From NCBI GenBank assembly GCA_031271555.1, contig JAISVN010000061.1, positions 1 to 5,390 on the forward strand: a stretch of DNA of 5,390 nt. The letters are read 5' to 3'. The notes below the pieces were generated by a model. That model was given only the letters and a program-made list of their open reading frames with translations, searched no databases and had not been told where the DNA came from. The position numbers were made by a program, and so were the translations under genes. Source of the DNA: Candidatus Methanoplasma sp. (GTDB lineage Archaea; Thermoplasmatota; Thermoplasmata; Methanomassiliicoccales; Methanomethylophilaceae). Below, one piece after another: positions 1 through 5,386 of this stretch (the stretch's first letter is position 1; every line of letters starts with the position of its first letter).

Positions 1-515
1 CCGGGATCTGGATACTTAGGATCGGCCATCGTCCGCAGAGAGATAAGAGGGTCACCACCCACGTTGCGCTTTCCTCCCGCGCGCTCGGAGCTTCTGGAAT
101 ATTCGTTGATACAGAGGACCCGACGCTTGAAGAGAACATCAGAAGCGTTACCGAAAGGTTCGGCGGAGATTACAGCATCAAGACCGGGGTGCAGTGGAAA
201 AAAATGCTCAAGGAATTTGACGGGGAGATCGTGCATCTAACGATGTACGGTCAGCGTGTCGATGAAGCCTTGCCCAAGATCTCCCGCGAAAAGGACCTTC
301 TGATAGTCGTTGGGGCCGAGAAGGTCCCTCCCGAGGTTTATCAGGCCGCGGACCACAACATCTCGGTGGGCAACCAGCCTCATTCCGAGATCGCCGCGTT
401 GGCGATATTCCTCGACAGGCTGACGAACGGCAGAAATCTATATTCCGACCGCGATGGACAAATAACAGTTGTGCCTAACGAGAGAGGGAAGACAGTTGTC
501 GAGAAACATTCCTGA
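1..515 (+). CDS. trm56: tRNA (cytidine(56)-2'-O)-methyltransferase, aTrm56 (5' end outside window)
   Basis: This archaeal SPOUT-class enzyme puts a 2'-O-methyl group on C56 in the T-loop of tRNA, using S-adenosylmethionine in the cytoplasm. The reading frame is open from position 3 to TGA at 513-515 (170 visible residues). The first visible residues contain the family N-terminal signature ILRIGHRP-x-RDKRVTTHVAL. The C-terminal trefoil-knot motifs follow: VGAEKVPPEVY at visible residues 103-113 and VGNQPHSEIAALAIFLDRL from about 122. These motifs identify the family with little doubt. Because the signature normally lies only a few residues from the N-terminus, probably just two to five codons are missing. 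The GTG at 189 is not the start, since conserved sequence continues well upstream of it. The stop lies inside the next gene, so the two are probably cotranscribed and translationally coupled. Confidence 0.93.
   Translation, partial: GIWILRIGHRPQRDKRVTTHVALSSRALGASGIFVDTEDPTLEENIRSVTERFGGDYSIKTGVQWKKMLKEFDGEIVHLTMYGQRVDEALPKISREKDLLIVVGAEKVPPEVYQAADHNISVGNQPHSEIAALAIFLDRLTNGRNLYSDRDGQITVVPNERGKTVVEKHS
484..489 (+). promoter_or_regulatory. Shine-Dalgarno site selecting TTG 496
   Basis: A purine run containing GAGGG lies inside the end of trm56, 6-7 bases before the TTG at 496. It supports that TTG as the start of the HD-domain gene rather than the TTG at 469, which has no such site before it. 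Confidence 0.5.
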
Positions 516-1065
516 TGAAGCTGATTGCCTGCACATCTTGCAGGATGCCGGATGCAGGAGACGGGTGGTCGTACACTGCTGTACCGTTGCCGCCGTTGCA
601 GAGGAGATGCTCGACCACATCGATGCTGACAGACCGCTCGTAATGGCCGGATGTCTTCTGCACGATGTCGGAAGGTCCGTCGACAACGGCATAATGCACG
701 CTCAGATCGGCAGCGAGATCATAGAGAAGATGGGTTTTTCGGATGAGCTTGTGGATGTAGTGAAGAAACACACCGGCGCCGGACTTGATGAGGTCGATGT
801 AGAGGAACTCGGCCTTCCGCCGGGGGATTACGTGCCGAAGACCCTTGAAGAGAAGATCGTGGCTCATGCGGACAACCTCGTAAGCGACAACCGCGTCGTC
901 GGCCACAGGCATTCCGTCGAAAAACTAAGGAACAAAGGCGCATTCAGAGGCGCCGATAGGATGGAATCGCTCCATTGGGAACTCTCGAAACTGTACGGCA
1001 TGGACCTTGACGTCATACCTGACATAATCGGCGAATATCCGAAGCTCAGATGGCTTTCAGACTGA
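496..1065 (+). CDS. HD-domain protein, archaeal TIGR00295-like family
   Basis: This is a predicted metal-dependent phosphohydrolase of the HD superfamily; the substrate is unknown. With the TTG at 496 it has 189 residues. The HD metal ligands are in order: H27 in VVHC, the H56-D57 pair in LLHDVGRS, H68 in IMHAQIG, H92 in KKHTGAG, and D126 in AHADNL. The stretch DYVPKTLEEKIVAHADNL is typical of the archaeal family I recall as TIGR00295. The residues after the start (NIPDEADCL) look like the usual family N-terminus, which favours TTG 496 over TTG 469. The gene overlaps the end of trm56 by 20 bases, so it is probably translated by coupling. Its own end overlaps the convergent PRC-barrel gene by 9 bases. 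A nucleotide or RNA-related phosphohydrolase role would fit the neighbour, but this is inference. Confidence 0.8.
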   Translation: MSRNIPDEADCLHILQDAGCRRRVVVHCCTVAAVAEEMLDHIDADRPLVMAGCLLHDVGRSVDNGIMHAQIGSEIIEKMGFSDELVDVVKKHTGAGLDEVDVEELGLPPGDYVPKTLEEKIVAHADNLVSDNRVVGHRHSVEKLRNKGAFRGADRMESLHWELSKLYGMDLDVIPDIIGEYPKLRWLSD

Positions 1066-1311
1066 ACCGGGGACCACCCGCTCATCCGGGAATCTGTTCA
1101 GGATTATCACGTCGCCGATGCTCTGAACCCATCTCATGGGTATGCTGACCGACACTCTTTCGTCGACAAGTACTGGATTCGCATCGGAAATGAACAGAAG
1201 GCCGACGGTCATCTCCGATATGTCGATCACGACCTCGTCCGCAACCCCCACGAATATGCCCTCGGGAGTGTAGATCTCGAGCCCCTTTATGTTGTTGATA
1301 TTTTCAAGCAT
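1057..1311 (-). CDS. PRC-barrel domain protein (84 aa)
   Basis: A single PRC-barrel domain fills this small protein; no signal peptide or membrane segment is visible. The pattern GLEIYTPEGIFVGVADEVVID, then GLLFISDANPVLVDE, then IPMRWVQSIGDVIIL is the archaeal PRC-barrel layout of a short beta barrel ending in an (I/V)GD(V/I)IIL strand. PRC-barrels are protein-protein interaction modules. In haloarchaea small PRC-barrel proteins (CdpB1, CdpB2) bind SepF and act in FtsZ-based division, and others sit next to RNA-processing or H-subunit-like functions. Which role applies here cannot be read from the sequence. The ATG at 1309-1311 has no clear ribosome binding site and lies about 27 bases after a TATA-like box, so the transcript may be leaderless. 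The 3' end overlaps the HD gene tail-to-tail by 9 bases. Confidence 0.85.
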   Translation of the reverse strand: MLENINNIKGLEIYTPEGIFVGVADEVVIDISEMTVGLLFISDANPVLVDERVSVSIPMRWVQSIGDVIILNRFPDERVVPGSV

Positions 1312-1337
1312 GGCACATCCCGGGTTGATTCTAAACC

Positions 1338-1344
1338 TATTTAA
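1338..1344. promoter_or_regulatory. Shared TATA-like box of a divergent promoter
   Basis: The 74 bases between the PRC-barrel gene (minus) and the thioredoxin gene (plus) contain one clear A/T element, TATTTAA, which reads TTAAATA on the other strand. Placing a transcription start about 26 bases downstream gives a start near 1367 on the plus strand, leaving a leader of about 20 bases with a ribosome binding site. On the minus strand it gives a start near 1314, next to the ATG at 1311, so that mRNA would be nearly leaderless. This is inferred from archaeal promoter spacing; no start has been measured. Confidence 0.5.
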
Positions 1345-1375
1345 CCCCTTAGAAGGATGGTGGTCTGATATTAAC

Positions 1376-1380
1376 GGTGA
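1376..1380 (+). promoter_or_regulatory. Shine-Dalgarno GGTGA for thioredoxin
   Basis: GGTGA matches the archaeal anti-Shine-Dalgarno core and lies 5 bases before the ATG at 1386. It decides the start: the in-frame GTG at 1377, which would add three residues, falls inside this site. Confidence 0.65.
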
Positions 1381-1385
1381 ACATC

Positions 1386-1697
1386 ATGGTTACAGAACTA
1401 ACGGAAAGCACGTTTGACAAGTTCATTGAAGACAACAAGGTCGTGGTCATAGACTGCTGGGCCCCTTGGTGCGGCCCTTGCAGGAGGATGACCCCCATAA
1501 TGGAAGAACTCTCTGCGGAATTATCAGGTAAGGCGGGGGTCGCAAAGCTGAACGTGGACGACAATCAGGCAATATCGATAAGATTCGGCATAAGGGCCAT
1601 ACCCACTCTGCTGATATTCAAGGAAGGCGTACTCGTCGAGACCTTGGTCGGACTCAGAGGGAAAGAGGATATCATAGAGTATATCGAAACGATGTGA
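1386..1697 (+). CDS. trxA: Thioredoxin
   Basis: This is a small cytoplasmic disulfide reductase that receives electrons from a thioredoxin reductase and reduces target proteins. From the ATG at 1386 it has 103 residues, the normal length of a one-domain thioredoxin. The active site WCGPC is at residues 28-32, D23 is the buried acid of the fold, and the cis-proline is P73 in AIPT. The C-terminal KEG-x(8)-G segment and final helix are also typical. One oddity is a cysteine at position 24 (IDCWAPWCGPC), where most thioredoxins have phenylalanine, so there is a third cysteine close to the active site. The reductase gene starts one base after the stop, so the two proteins are very likely a cognate pair. 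The symbol is given by family; archaeal names vary. Confidence 0.95.
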   Translation: MVTELTESTFDKFIEDNKVVVIDCWAPWCGPCRRMTPIMEELSAELSGKAGVAKLNVDDNQAISIRFGIRAIPTLLIFKEGVLVETLVGLRGKEDIIEYIETM

Positions 1698-1698
1698 T

Positions 1699-2586
1699 AT
1701 GAACGCAGACGTCGTGATAATAGGCTGCGGGCCGGCCGGTCTGCAGGCGGGCATCCATTCTTCCAGAAAAAAAGCGGATACTGTGATCATAGGGAAGCTG
1801 CAGAACAGTGCGCTCTACAACGCCCATGTAGAGAATTATTTCGGCGTTCCAGGAAAAACCGACGGCAGCATGCTGCTGAAAATGGGGCTGGAACAGGCGC
1901 TGTCGTTCGGCTGCAGGCACATAGACCTTAACGTGATCAGGGCCGTTGCCGAAGGAGATGCTTTCTGGATAACTGTCGAGTCCGGAGAGGAGATCAGATG
2001 CAGATCGATCGTCATCGCAACCGGCATCTCCAGGATGAAACTCGGCATACCCGGCGAGAAGGAACTCCTCGGGAAAGGCGTTAGCTACTGTGCGGAGTGC
2101 GACTGTAATTTCTTCAGGGGCCTGAAGGTGGCCATAATAGGCGGAGAATCCAAGGCCGCTGTATCCGCAGAGCTGATGACGAGGTATGCATCCGAAGTAT
2201 ACTGGGTCAGCAAAGACATCTCCGCCGACAAGATGCTCGTGGACAGGGCTGTGAAGGAAGGTGTGAAGATCGTCTCCGCGGTCCCGGCGGAGATAAAGGG
2301 CGGAAAAAATGTCGAATCCCTGCTGCTTGAGGACGGACGGGAGATCAGCGTCGATGGGGTGTTCATAGAACTCGGAGGAAAATCGTCCTCGGACCTCGCC
2401 ATGGACCTCGAGATCCTGCCCGAGGCCGACGACTCCATAAAGATCGATAATGCCGGGAGGACCTCCGTCGCAGGCATATTCGCATGCGGGGACGTGACTG
2501 GCGGCCCGTACCAGATGGCGAAGGCCGTCGGAGAGGGCGTCGTCTCGGGGCTGAATGCCGCAGACTATGCGAAGGGCCTGAAATGA
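1699..2586 (+). CDS. trxB: Thioredoxin reductase-like flavoprotein with non-canonical NAD(P)H site
   Basis: This FAD enzyme of 295 residues probably reduces the thioredoxin encoded just upstream. The FAD-binding motif GCGPAG is at 9-14, ATG at 107-109, and the second FAD motif GIFACGDVTGGPYQMAKAVGEG is near 259-280. The redox pair is C131-C134 in YCAECDC, where family members usually have CAxCDG; here a third cysteine (C136) replaces the glycine. The pyridine-nucleotide domain is altered: the usual GGGxSA motif reads GGESKA at 148-153, and the HRR-type basic residues that hold the NADPH 2'-phosphate are absent (VYWVSKDISADK at 167-178). NADPH is therefore unlikely to be the normal donor. Known precedents are the F420-dependent reductase of Methanocaldococcus and the non-NADPH enzyme of Thermoplasma; the donor here is inference. 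Its TGA overlaps the next ATG. Confidence 0.9.
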   Translation: MNADVVIIGCGPAGLQAGIHSSRKKADTVIIGKLQNSALYNAHVENYFGVPGKTDGSMLLKMGLEQALSFGCRHIDLNVIRAVAEGDAFWITVESGEEIRCRSIVIATGISRMKLGIPGEKELLGKGVSYCAECDCNFFRGLKVAIIGGESKAAVSAELMTRYASEVYWVSKDISADKMLVDRAVKEGVKIVSAVPAEIKGGKNVESLLLEDGREISVDGVFIELGGKSSSDLAMDLEILPEADDSIKIDNAGRTSVAGIFACGDVTGGPYQMAKAVGEGVVSGLNAADYAKGLK

Positions 2587-3095
2587 CGGTAGAGGATCTT
2601 ATATCGAGCATGCTGAGGGAAGAGGGCGGTTTCCAGAAAGCCTTCAGGAACATACTCGATGATGAACTGGATATGTCCCTGAGCGAGTTCTGTTCGGTCT
2701 CGGGAATATCTCAGAGCACCATGTACAAGATACTCGAGGAGAAACGCGAGCCGAACCTCAGGACCATCCGGCAGATAATCCATGCGCTGAACATGATCGG
2801 CCGCTCCGACGACGATGTGTTCGTGGCGGTCATCGCATCGTCCACTTTCATGGAGTCGCTGCCCAAAGCCATGGAGGTGGACGGCAGGACCGTGAGGATC
2901 AAGGAATACACAATATCAACGGTGGAAGATGCGATAATAGCCGCCGTCAGGGCGGAAAGGGACGGGGCGCTCGCCATAGTATGCGCCCCTATAATCGCCC
3001 TCACCGTAGAGAAGATTCTGCGCATACCCGTGTCCCCCGTCATGCCTCTCGGAAGCGTGCTGAAAGCTTTGGATGTCATTAAAGGTCTGGTCTGA
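2583..3095 (+). CDS. XRE-type helix-turn-helix regulator with C-terminal sensor-like domain
   Basis: This is a predicted DNA-binding transcription regulator of 170 residues. The helix-turn-helix lies at about 31-69: MSLSEFCSVSGISQSTMYK, then a turn with EKREPNLRTIRQIIHAL, the Cro/CI pattern. The C-terminal part (about 79-170) is an alpha/beta domain with a hydrophobic core and the segment ALAIVCAPIIALTVEKIL followed by IPVSPV. This resembles the PrpR-N-like sensor domain of an archaeal regulator family that I recall as COG1709; the ligand is unknown. The ATG at 2583 overlaps the trxB stop as ATGA, which fixes this start over upstream in-frame starts inside trxB. The operon position suggests it controls, or responds to, the thioredoxin system. 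It has two cysteines (C37 in the DNA-binding domain, C134 in the sensor domain), so direct redox sensing is possible but unproven. Confidence 0.83.
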   Translation: MTVEDLISSMLREEGGFQKAFRNILDDELDMSLSEFCSVSGISQSTMYKILEEKREPNLRTIRQIIHALNMIGRSDDDVFVAVIASSTFMESLPKAMEVDGRTVRIKEYTISTVEDAIIAAVRAERDGALAIVCAPIIALTVEKILRIPVSPVMPLGSVLKALDVIKGLV

Positions 3096-3100
3096 ACAAA

Positions 3101-3108
3101 TTAAAATA
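3101..3108 (+). promoter_or_regulatory. TATA-like box before the winged-helix gene
   Basis: TTAAAATA lies just after the stop of the XRE regulator. A start about 26 bases downstream would fall near 3131, just ahead of the strong ribosome binding site at 3135-3142. This implies that the winged-helix gene and elp3 form their own transcription unit. The call rests on sequence and spacing only. Confidence 0.5.
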
Positions 3109-3134
3109 CCAGCTAAACAATAGTTCAGGCAACA

Positions 3135-3142
3135 GGGAGGTG
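3135..3142 (+). promoter_or_regulatory. Strong Shine-Dalgarno GGGAGGTG
   Basis: This is the best ribosome binding site in the window and matches the archaeal consensus GGAGGTG. It overlaps the GTG at 3140 and is 6 bases before an in-frame CTG at 3149, so it argues against GTG 3140 as the true start of the following gene. Confidence 0.6.
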
Positions 3143-3604
3143 TGTACACTGTTCGAACTGCAAGTCGTCAGCAATACCCCGATGAACGCCGTGATGGACA
3201 AAGACATAGTCGCAGAGACATTTTTGGTGCAGATAGGGTACATACCCAAAGGATACGATCCCAAGACATCGGCAACCAGCGTGAGAGAGAGTGTTCCGTA
3301 CAAACTATTCATGGATTTTTTCATGAAGAACACGAGCAAAGCCTGGGCCGTTGAAGAGCTGGCCGCGCTCCTCGAAACAACTAAACCGACGATATACCGG
3401 CACATCAACAAACTGAAGTCGATGGACCTTCTGGAAAGCATCGATGTTGAGTTCGACGGTGCTACGAGGAAAGGCTACAGGATAAGGTACGGCGATCTTT
3501 CCAAGGCCTGGAGCTTCACTGAGGCAAACGTGAATATGGCTATGGAAAACTACAGGAGGACTGTGTCGCACTTCCAGTCCCTTGCGAGGTCAGAGAACGA
3601 ATGA
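3140..3604 (+). CDS. Winged-helix DNA-binding protein
   Basis: This is a predicted transcription regulator of at most 154 residues. The central winged helix spans about 54-118: helices around FMDFFMKN and WAVEELAALLE, the recognition helix TKPTIYRHINKLKSMDLLE, then a wing DVEFDGATRKGYRIRYG. A long helix-rich C-terminus (about 120-150) could serve in dimerization. The N-terminal part (VVSNTPMNAVMDKDIVAE) has no assignment I recognise. The fold is of the ArsR/MarR-like broad class; I do not recognise the precise family. The start is uncertain: GTG 3140 lies inside the Shine-Dalgarno, CTG 3149 is ideally spaced but unusual, and the first ATG in frame is 3182 without a clear site. It has its own TATA-like box, and its TGA overlaps the ATG of the elp3 frame, so both are probably expressed together. 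Confidence 0.8.
   Translation: MCTLFELQVVSNTPMNAVMDKDIVAETFLVQIGYIPKGYDPKTSATSVRESVPYKLFMDFFMKNTSKAWAVEELAALLETTKPTIYRHINKLKSMDLLESIDVEFDGATRKGYRIRYGDLSKAWSFTEANVNMAMENYRRTVSHFQSLARSENE
3586..3592 (+). promoter_or_regulatory. Shine-Dalgarno for the original elp3 start (ATG 3601)
   Basis: GAGGTCA lies 8 bases before the ATG at 3601 and is a good archaeal ribosome binding site. It marks ATG 3601 as the ancestral elp3 start. The TTG at 3727 has no comparable site. Confidence 0.55.
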
Positions 3605-3717
3605 GCGAGACCGAAGACGGAGTGCGGGAGCTCGGCCGCAGGATCATCGCCGCCGTCAAGGACGGCAGGATAAGCGACAGAGAAGGCATCCAGAGGATGA
3701 AGATATCCCTATGCTAA
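3601..3717 (+). pseudogene. elp3: N-terminal segment of elp3, cut off by an in-frame TAA
   Basis: A 38-codon reading frame begins at an ATGA overlap with the winged-helix gene and ends at TAA 3715-3717. It is in the same frame as the elp3 body that follows. Its residues (RRIIAAVKDGRISDREGIQ, then RMKISLC) look like the usual N-terminus of archaeal Elp3, a helix, a G-(K/R)-I turn and a Lys-rich helix, which normally runs straight into a segment ending in (L)-x-x-VPSN/VPPN. Here the downstream frame resumes as ELRLDEVPPN with only the stop codon between, so no residues are missing or added. Codon choice matches the neighbours. The segment therefore looks like part of one elp3 gene of 517 sense codons interrupted by one nonsense codon. 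It could instead be translated as a leader peptide that allows reinitiation. Confidence 0.75.
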
Positions 3718-3726
3718 GAGCTGAGA

Positions 3727-5154
3727 TTGGATGAGGTCCCTCCGAACTCCAGTATTTTGAAGGATGTCGCTCCCGAGGACAGGAAGCTCCTGGAGCCGCT
3801 GCTCATCAAGAAGCCTATGCGCACCCTGAGCGGCGTCGCAGTGGTCGCCGTGATGACATCCCCGTACCCATGCCCGCATGGAAAATGCGCCTATTGTCCA
3901 GGAGGGGTGGAGAACGGGTCCCCACAGTCGTACACCGGAAAGGAACCCGCCGCCAGAAGGGCGGAACGTAACGAGTTCGATCCCTATCTTCAGGTCAGGG
4001 ACCGCATCGATCAGCTAACGGCGATCGGTCACAGCACGGAAAAGATAGATCTGATAATAATGGGCGGAACATTCACCTCCAGAGACCGGGAGTATCAGGA
4101 ATGGTTCGTCAGAAGATGCCTTGACGCAATGAACGAGGATTCATCGGAGGATCTGGACGATGCCAAACGGAAGAACGAGACGTCCGAGCATAGGTGCATA
4201 GGGCTTACCGTAGAGACCAGACCGGATGTCTTCGGCGATGAGCAGGTGGAGCTTGCGATGATGCTGGGCGCGACGCGGGTGGAGCTCGGGGTCCAGATAC
4301 TTGACGACGATATACTCTCGGCATCAAAGAGAGGCCACGGAGTGAAGGAGATAATAGATTCCACAAGATCCTGCAAGGATCACGGCCTGAAGGTCTGCTA
4401 CCACATAATGCCCGGACTTCCGGGATCCGACACGAAGAAGGATCTCGACTGTTTCAGACGGGTCTTCGACGATCCGGACTTCCGGCCTGACATGCTCAAG
4501 ATATATCCGACCCTGGTCATCTCCGGCACCGAGCTCCATGATATGTGGGCTGATGGGAGATACGTTCCGTATGATACGGACACCGCCGTCGATCTTATAT
4601 CGGATATGAAGTCGATCATTCCCATATATGTCAGGGTGCAGCGGATAGAGAGGGACATACCGGCACCTCAGATAACCGCAGGGATACTCAAAAGCAACAT
4701 ACGCCAGCTTGTAAAGGACGAGATGGATTCCCGGGGCCTCCGCTGCAGATGCATCAGATGCAGAGAGGTCGGACATACGGGAGAGGTCTTGGACGATCCC
4801 GGCCTGATAGAGCAGAAGACCACCGCATACGAAGCCAGCGGAGGCACCGAGAGGTTCATATCTTTGGAGTACAACGATTCGATCATCGGATACGTAAGAC
4901 TGAGAACCGATGAGACGGATACCGCAACCGTCAGGGAGCTGAAGGTCTTCGGCCGCATGGCCTCGATAGGCTCCGGCGGAGAGGATTGGCAGCACAGAGG
5001 GTTCGGCAAAGAGCTTATGCAGGAAGCGGAAAGGCTGGCCGCACTCGACGGCAAGAAGAGGCTGAGGGTCACGAGCGGCATAGGCGTCAGAAGATACTAT
5101 GAGTCTCTGGGATATGCCCTTGAAGAACCGTATATGGTCAAAGACCTCAGTTGA
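3727..5154 (+). CDS. elp3: Elp3: tRNA U34 carboxymethyl transferase (radical SAM + acetyltransferase), main body
   Basis: Elp3 makes the 5-carboxymethyl group on wobble uridine 34 of tRNA from acetyl-CoA by radical-SAM chemistry; archaeal Elp3 acts without the other Elongator subunits. Numbered from the TTG at 3727, it has 475 residues. The [4Fe-4S] cysteines are C49, C54 and C57 in CPHGKCAYCPGG. The radical-SAM barrel follows to about 320, with IIMGGTF, GLTVETRPD and MPGLPGSD motifs. A Cys cluster (C340, C342, C345 in CRCIRC) sits in the linker, which binds zinc in studied Elp3 proteins. The acetyltransferase domain covers about 365-475, with the acetyl-CoA loop QHRGFG at 422-427 and the C-terminal signature SGIGVRRYYESLGY. 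The TTG is only a nominal start: it lies in the ancestral Leu codon before DEVPPN, with a weak ribosome binding site. The true gene probably began at 3601; without it the tRNA-binding N-terminus is lost. The end overlaps the convergent PRC-barrel gene by 8 bases. Confidence 0.93.
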   Translation: MDEVPPNSSILKDVAPEDRKLLEPLLIKKPMRTLSGVAVVAVMTSPYPCPHGKCAYCPGGVENGSPQSYTGKEPAARRAERNEFDPYLQVRDRIDQLTAIGHSTEKIDLIIMGGTFTSRDREYQEWFVRRCLDAMNEDSSEDLDDAKRKNETSEHRCIGLTVETRPDVFGDEQVELAMMLGATRVELGVQILDDDILSASKRGHGVKEIIDSTRSCKDHGLKVCYHIMPGLPGSDTKKDLDCFRRVFDDPDFRPDMLKIYPTLVISGTELHDMWADGRYVPYDTDTAVDLISDMKSIIPIYVRVQRIERDIPAPQITAGILKSNIRQLVKDEMDSRGLRCRCIRCREVGHTGEVLDDPGLIEQKTTAYEASGGTERFISLEYNDSIIGYVRLRTDETDTATVRELKVFGRMASIGSGGEDWQHRGFGKELMQEAERLAALDGKKRLRVTSGIGVRRYYESLGYALEEPYMVKDLS

Positions 5155-5386
5155 TTATTATCCTGCCGCCGTCGACCCGTATGCGGTCCGTCTCCACAAC
5201 GGCCCTTCCCTTATCGTCCACCTTATGCGATCCGGACAGGACGTTACCCGACATTGAGACCAAAAGATACACTATCGAGCCGTCGTCCGTGTCTATCACG
5301 ATATCCTCAAGGACCCCGACCGTGCGGCCGGTTATCGTCTCGACCTCTTTGCCTATCAGTTCCCTGCTGAACAATCTGTTTTCCAT
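5147..5386 (-). CDS. PRC-barrel domain protein (79 aa), CdpB-like
   Basis: This is a second small one-domain PRC-barrel protein, 79 residues from the ATG at 5384-5386; its upstream region is outside the window, so a longer start cannot be excluded. The order is FSRELIGKEVETITGRTVGVL, EDIVIDTDDGSIVYLLV, a less conserved loop, then a final strand pair with TDRIRVDGGRIII. The FSRELIGKEV start and the VIDTDDGSIVYLLV strand resemble haloarchaeal CdpB-type proteins that bind SepF more than the PRC protein at 1057-1311 does. That link is from memory of the family and is tentative. No membrane segment is visible. The gene converges on elp3, with stops overlapping by 8 bases. Confidence 0.85.
   Translation of the reverse strand: MENRLFSRELIGKEVETITGRTVGVLEDIVIDTDDGSIVYLLVSMSGNVLSGSHKVDDKGRAVVETDRIRVDGGRIIIN

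Noticed and set aside
469..495. TTG 469 as start of the HD gene
   Set aside because: No ribosome site precedes it, and the extra residues do not look like the family; TTG 496 has a purine-rich site at the proper distance.
475..912. Minus-strand open frame of 145 codons opposite the HD gene
   Set aside because: It is antisense to a gene with intact HD ligands and has no promoter, ribosome site or domain pattern.
2085..2477. Minus-strand frame of 130 codons inside trxB
   Set aside because: It is Ser/Pro-rich antisense translation typical of a shadow frame, with no support from context.
2484..2582. 33-residue N-terminal extension of the XRE regulator
   Set aside because: The extension lies inside the conserved C-terminal FAD motif of trxB in another frame and is Arg-rich, low-complexity sequence; the ATGA start at 2583 is far better.
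3142..3354. 70-codon plus-strand frame starting at GTG 3142, close to the strong ribosome site
   Set aside because: Its Arg/Gln/His-rich product has no domain pattern and it overlaps the winged-helix protein, whose frame carries the recognisable fold.
3715..3717. Pyrrolysine as the explanation for the internal elp3 stop
   Set aside because: Pyrrolysine is encoded by TAG and this codon is TAA; Elp3 is also not a known Pyl protein.
4324..4995. Long minus-strand open frame (223 codons) inside elp3
   Set aside because: It is antisense to conserved Elp3 motifs, its translation shows no recognisable domain, and it is explained by codon bias of the real gene.
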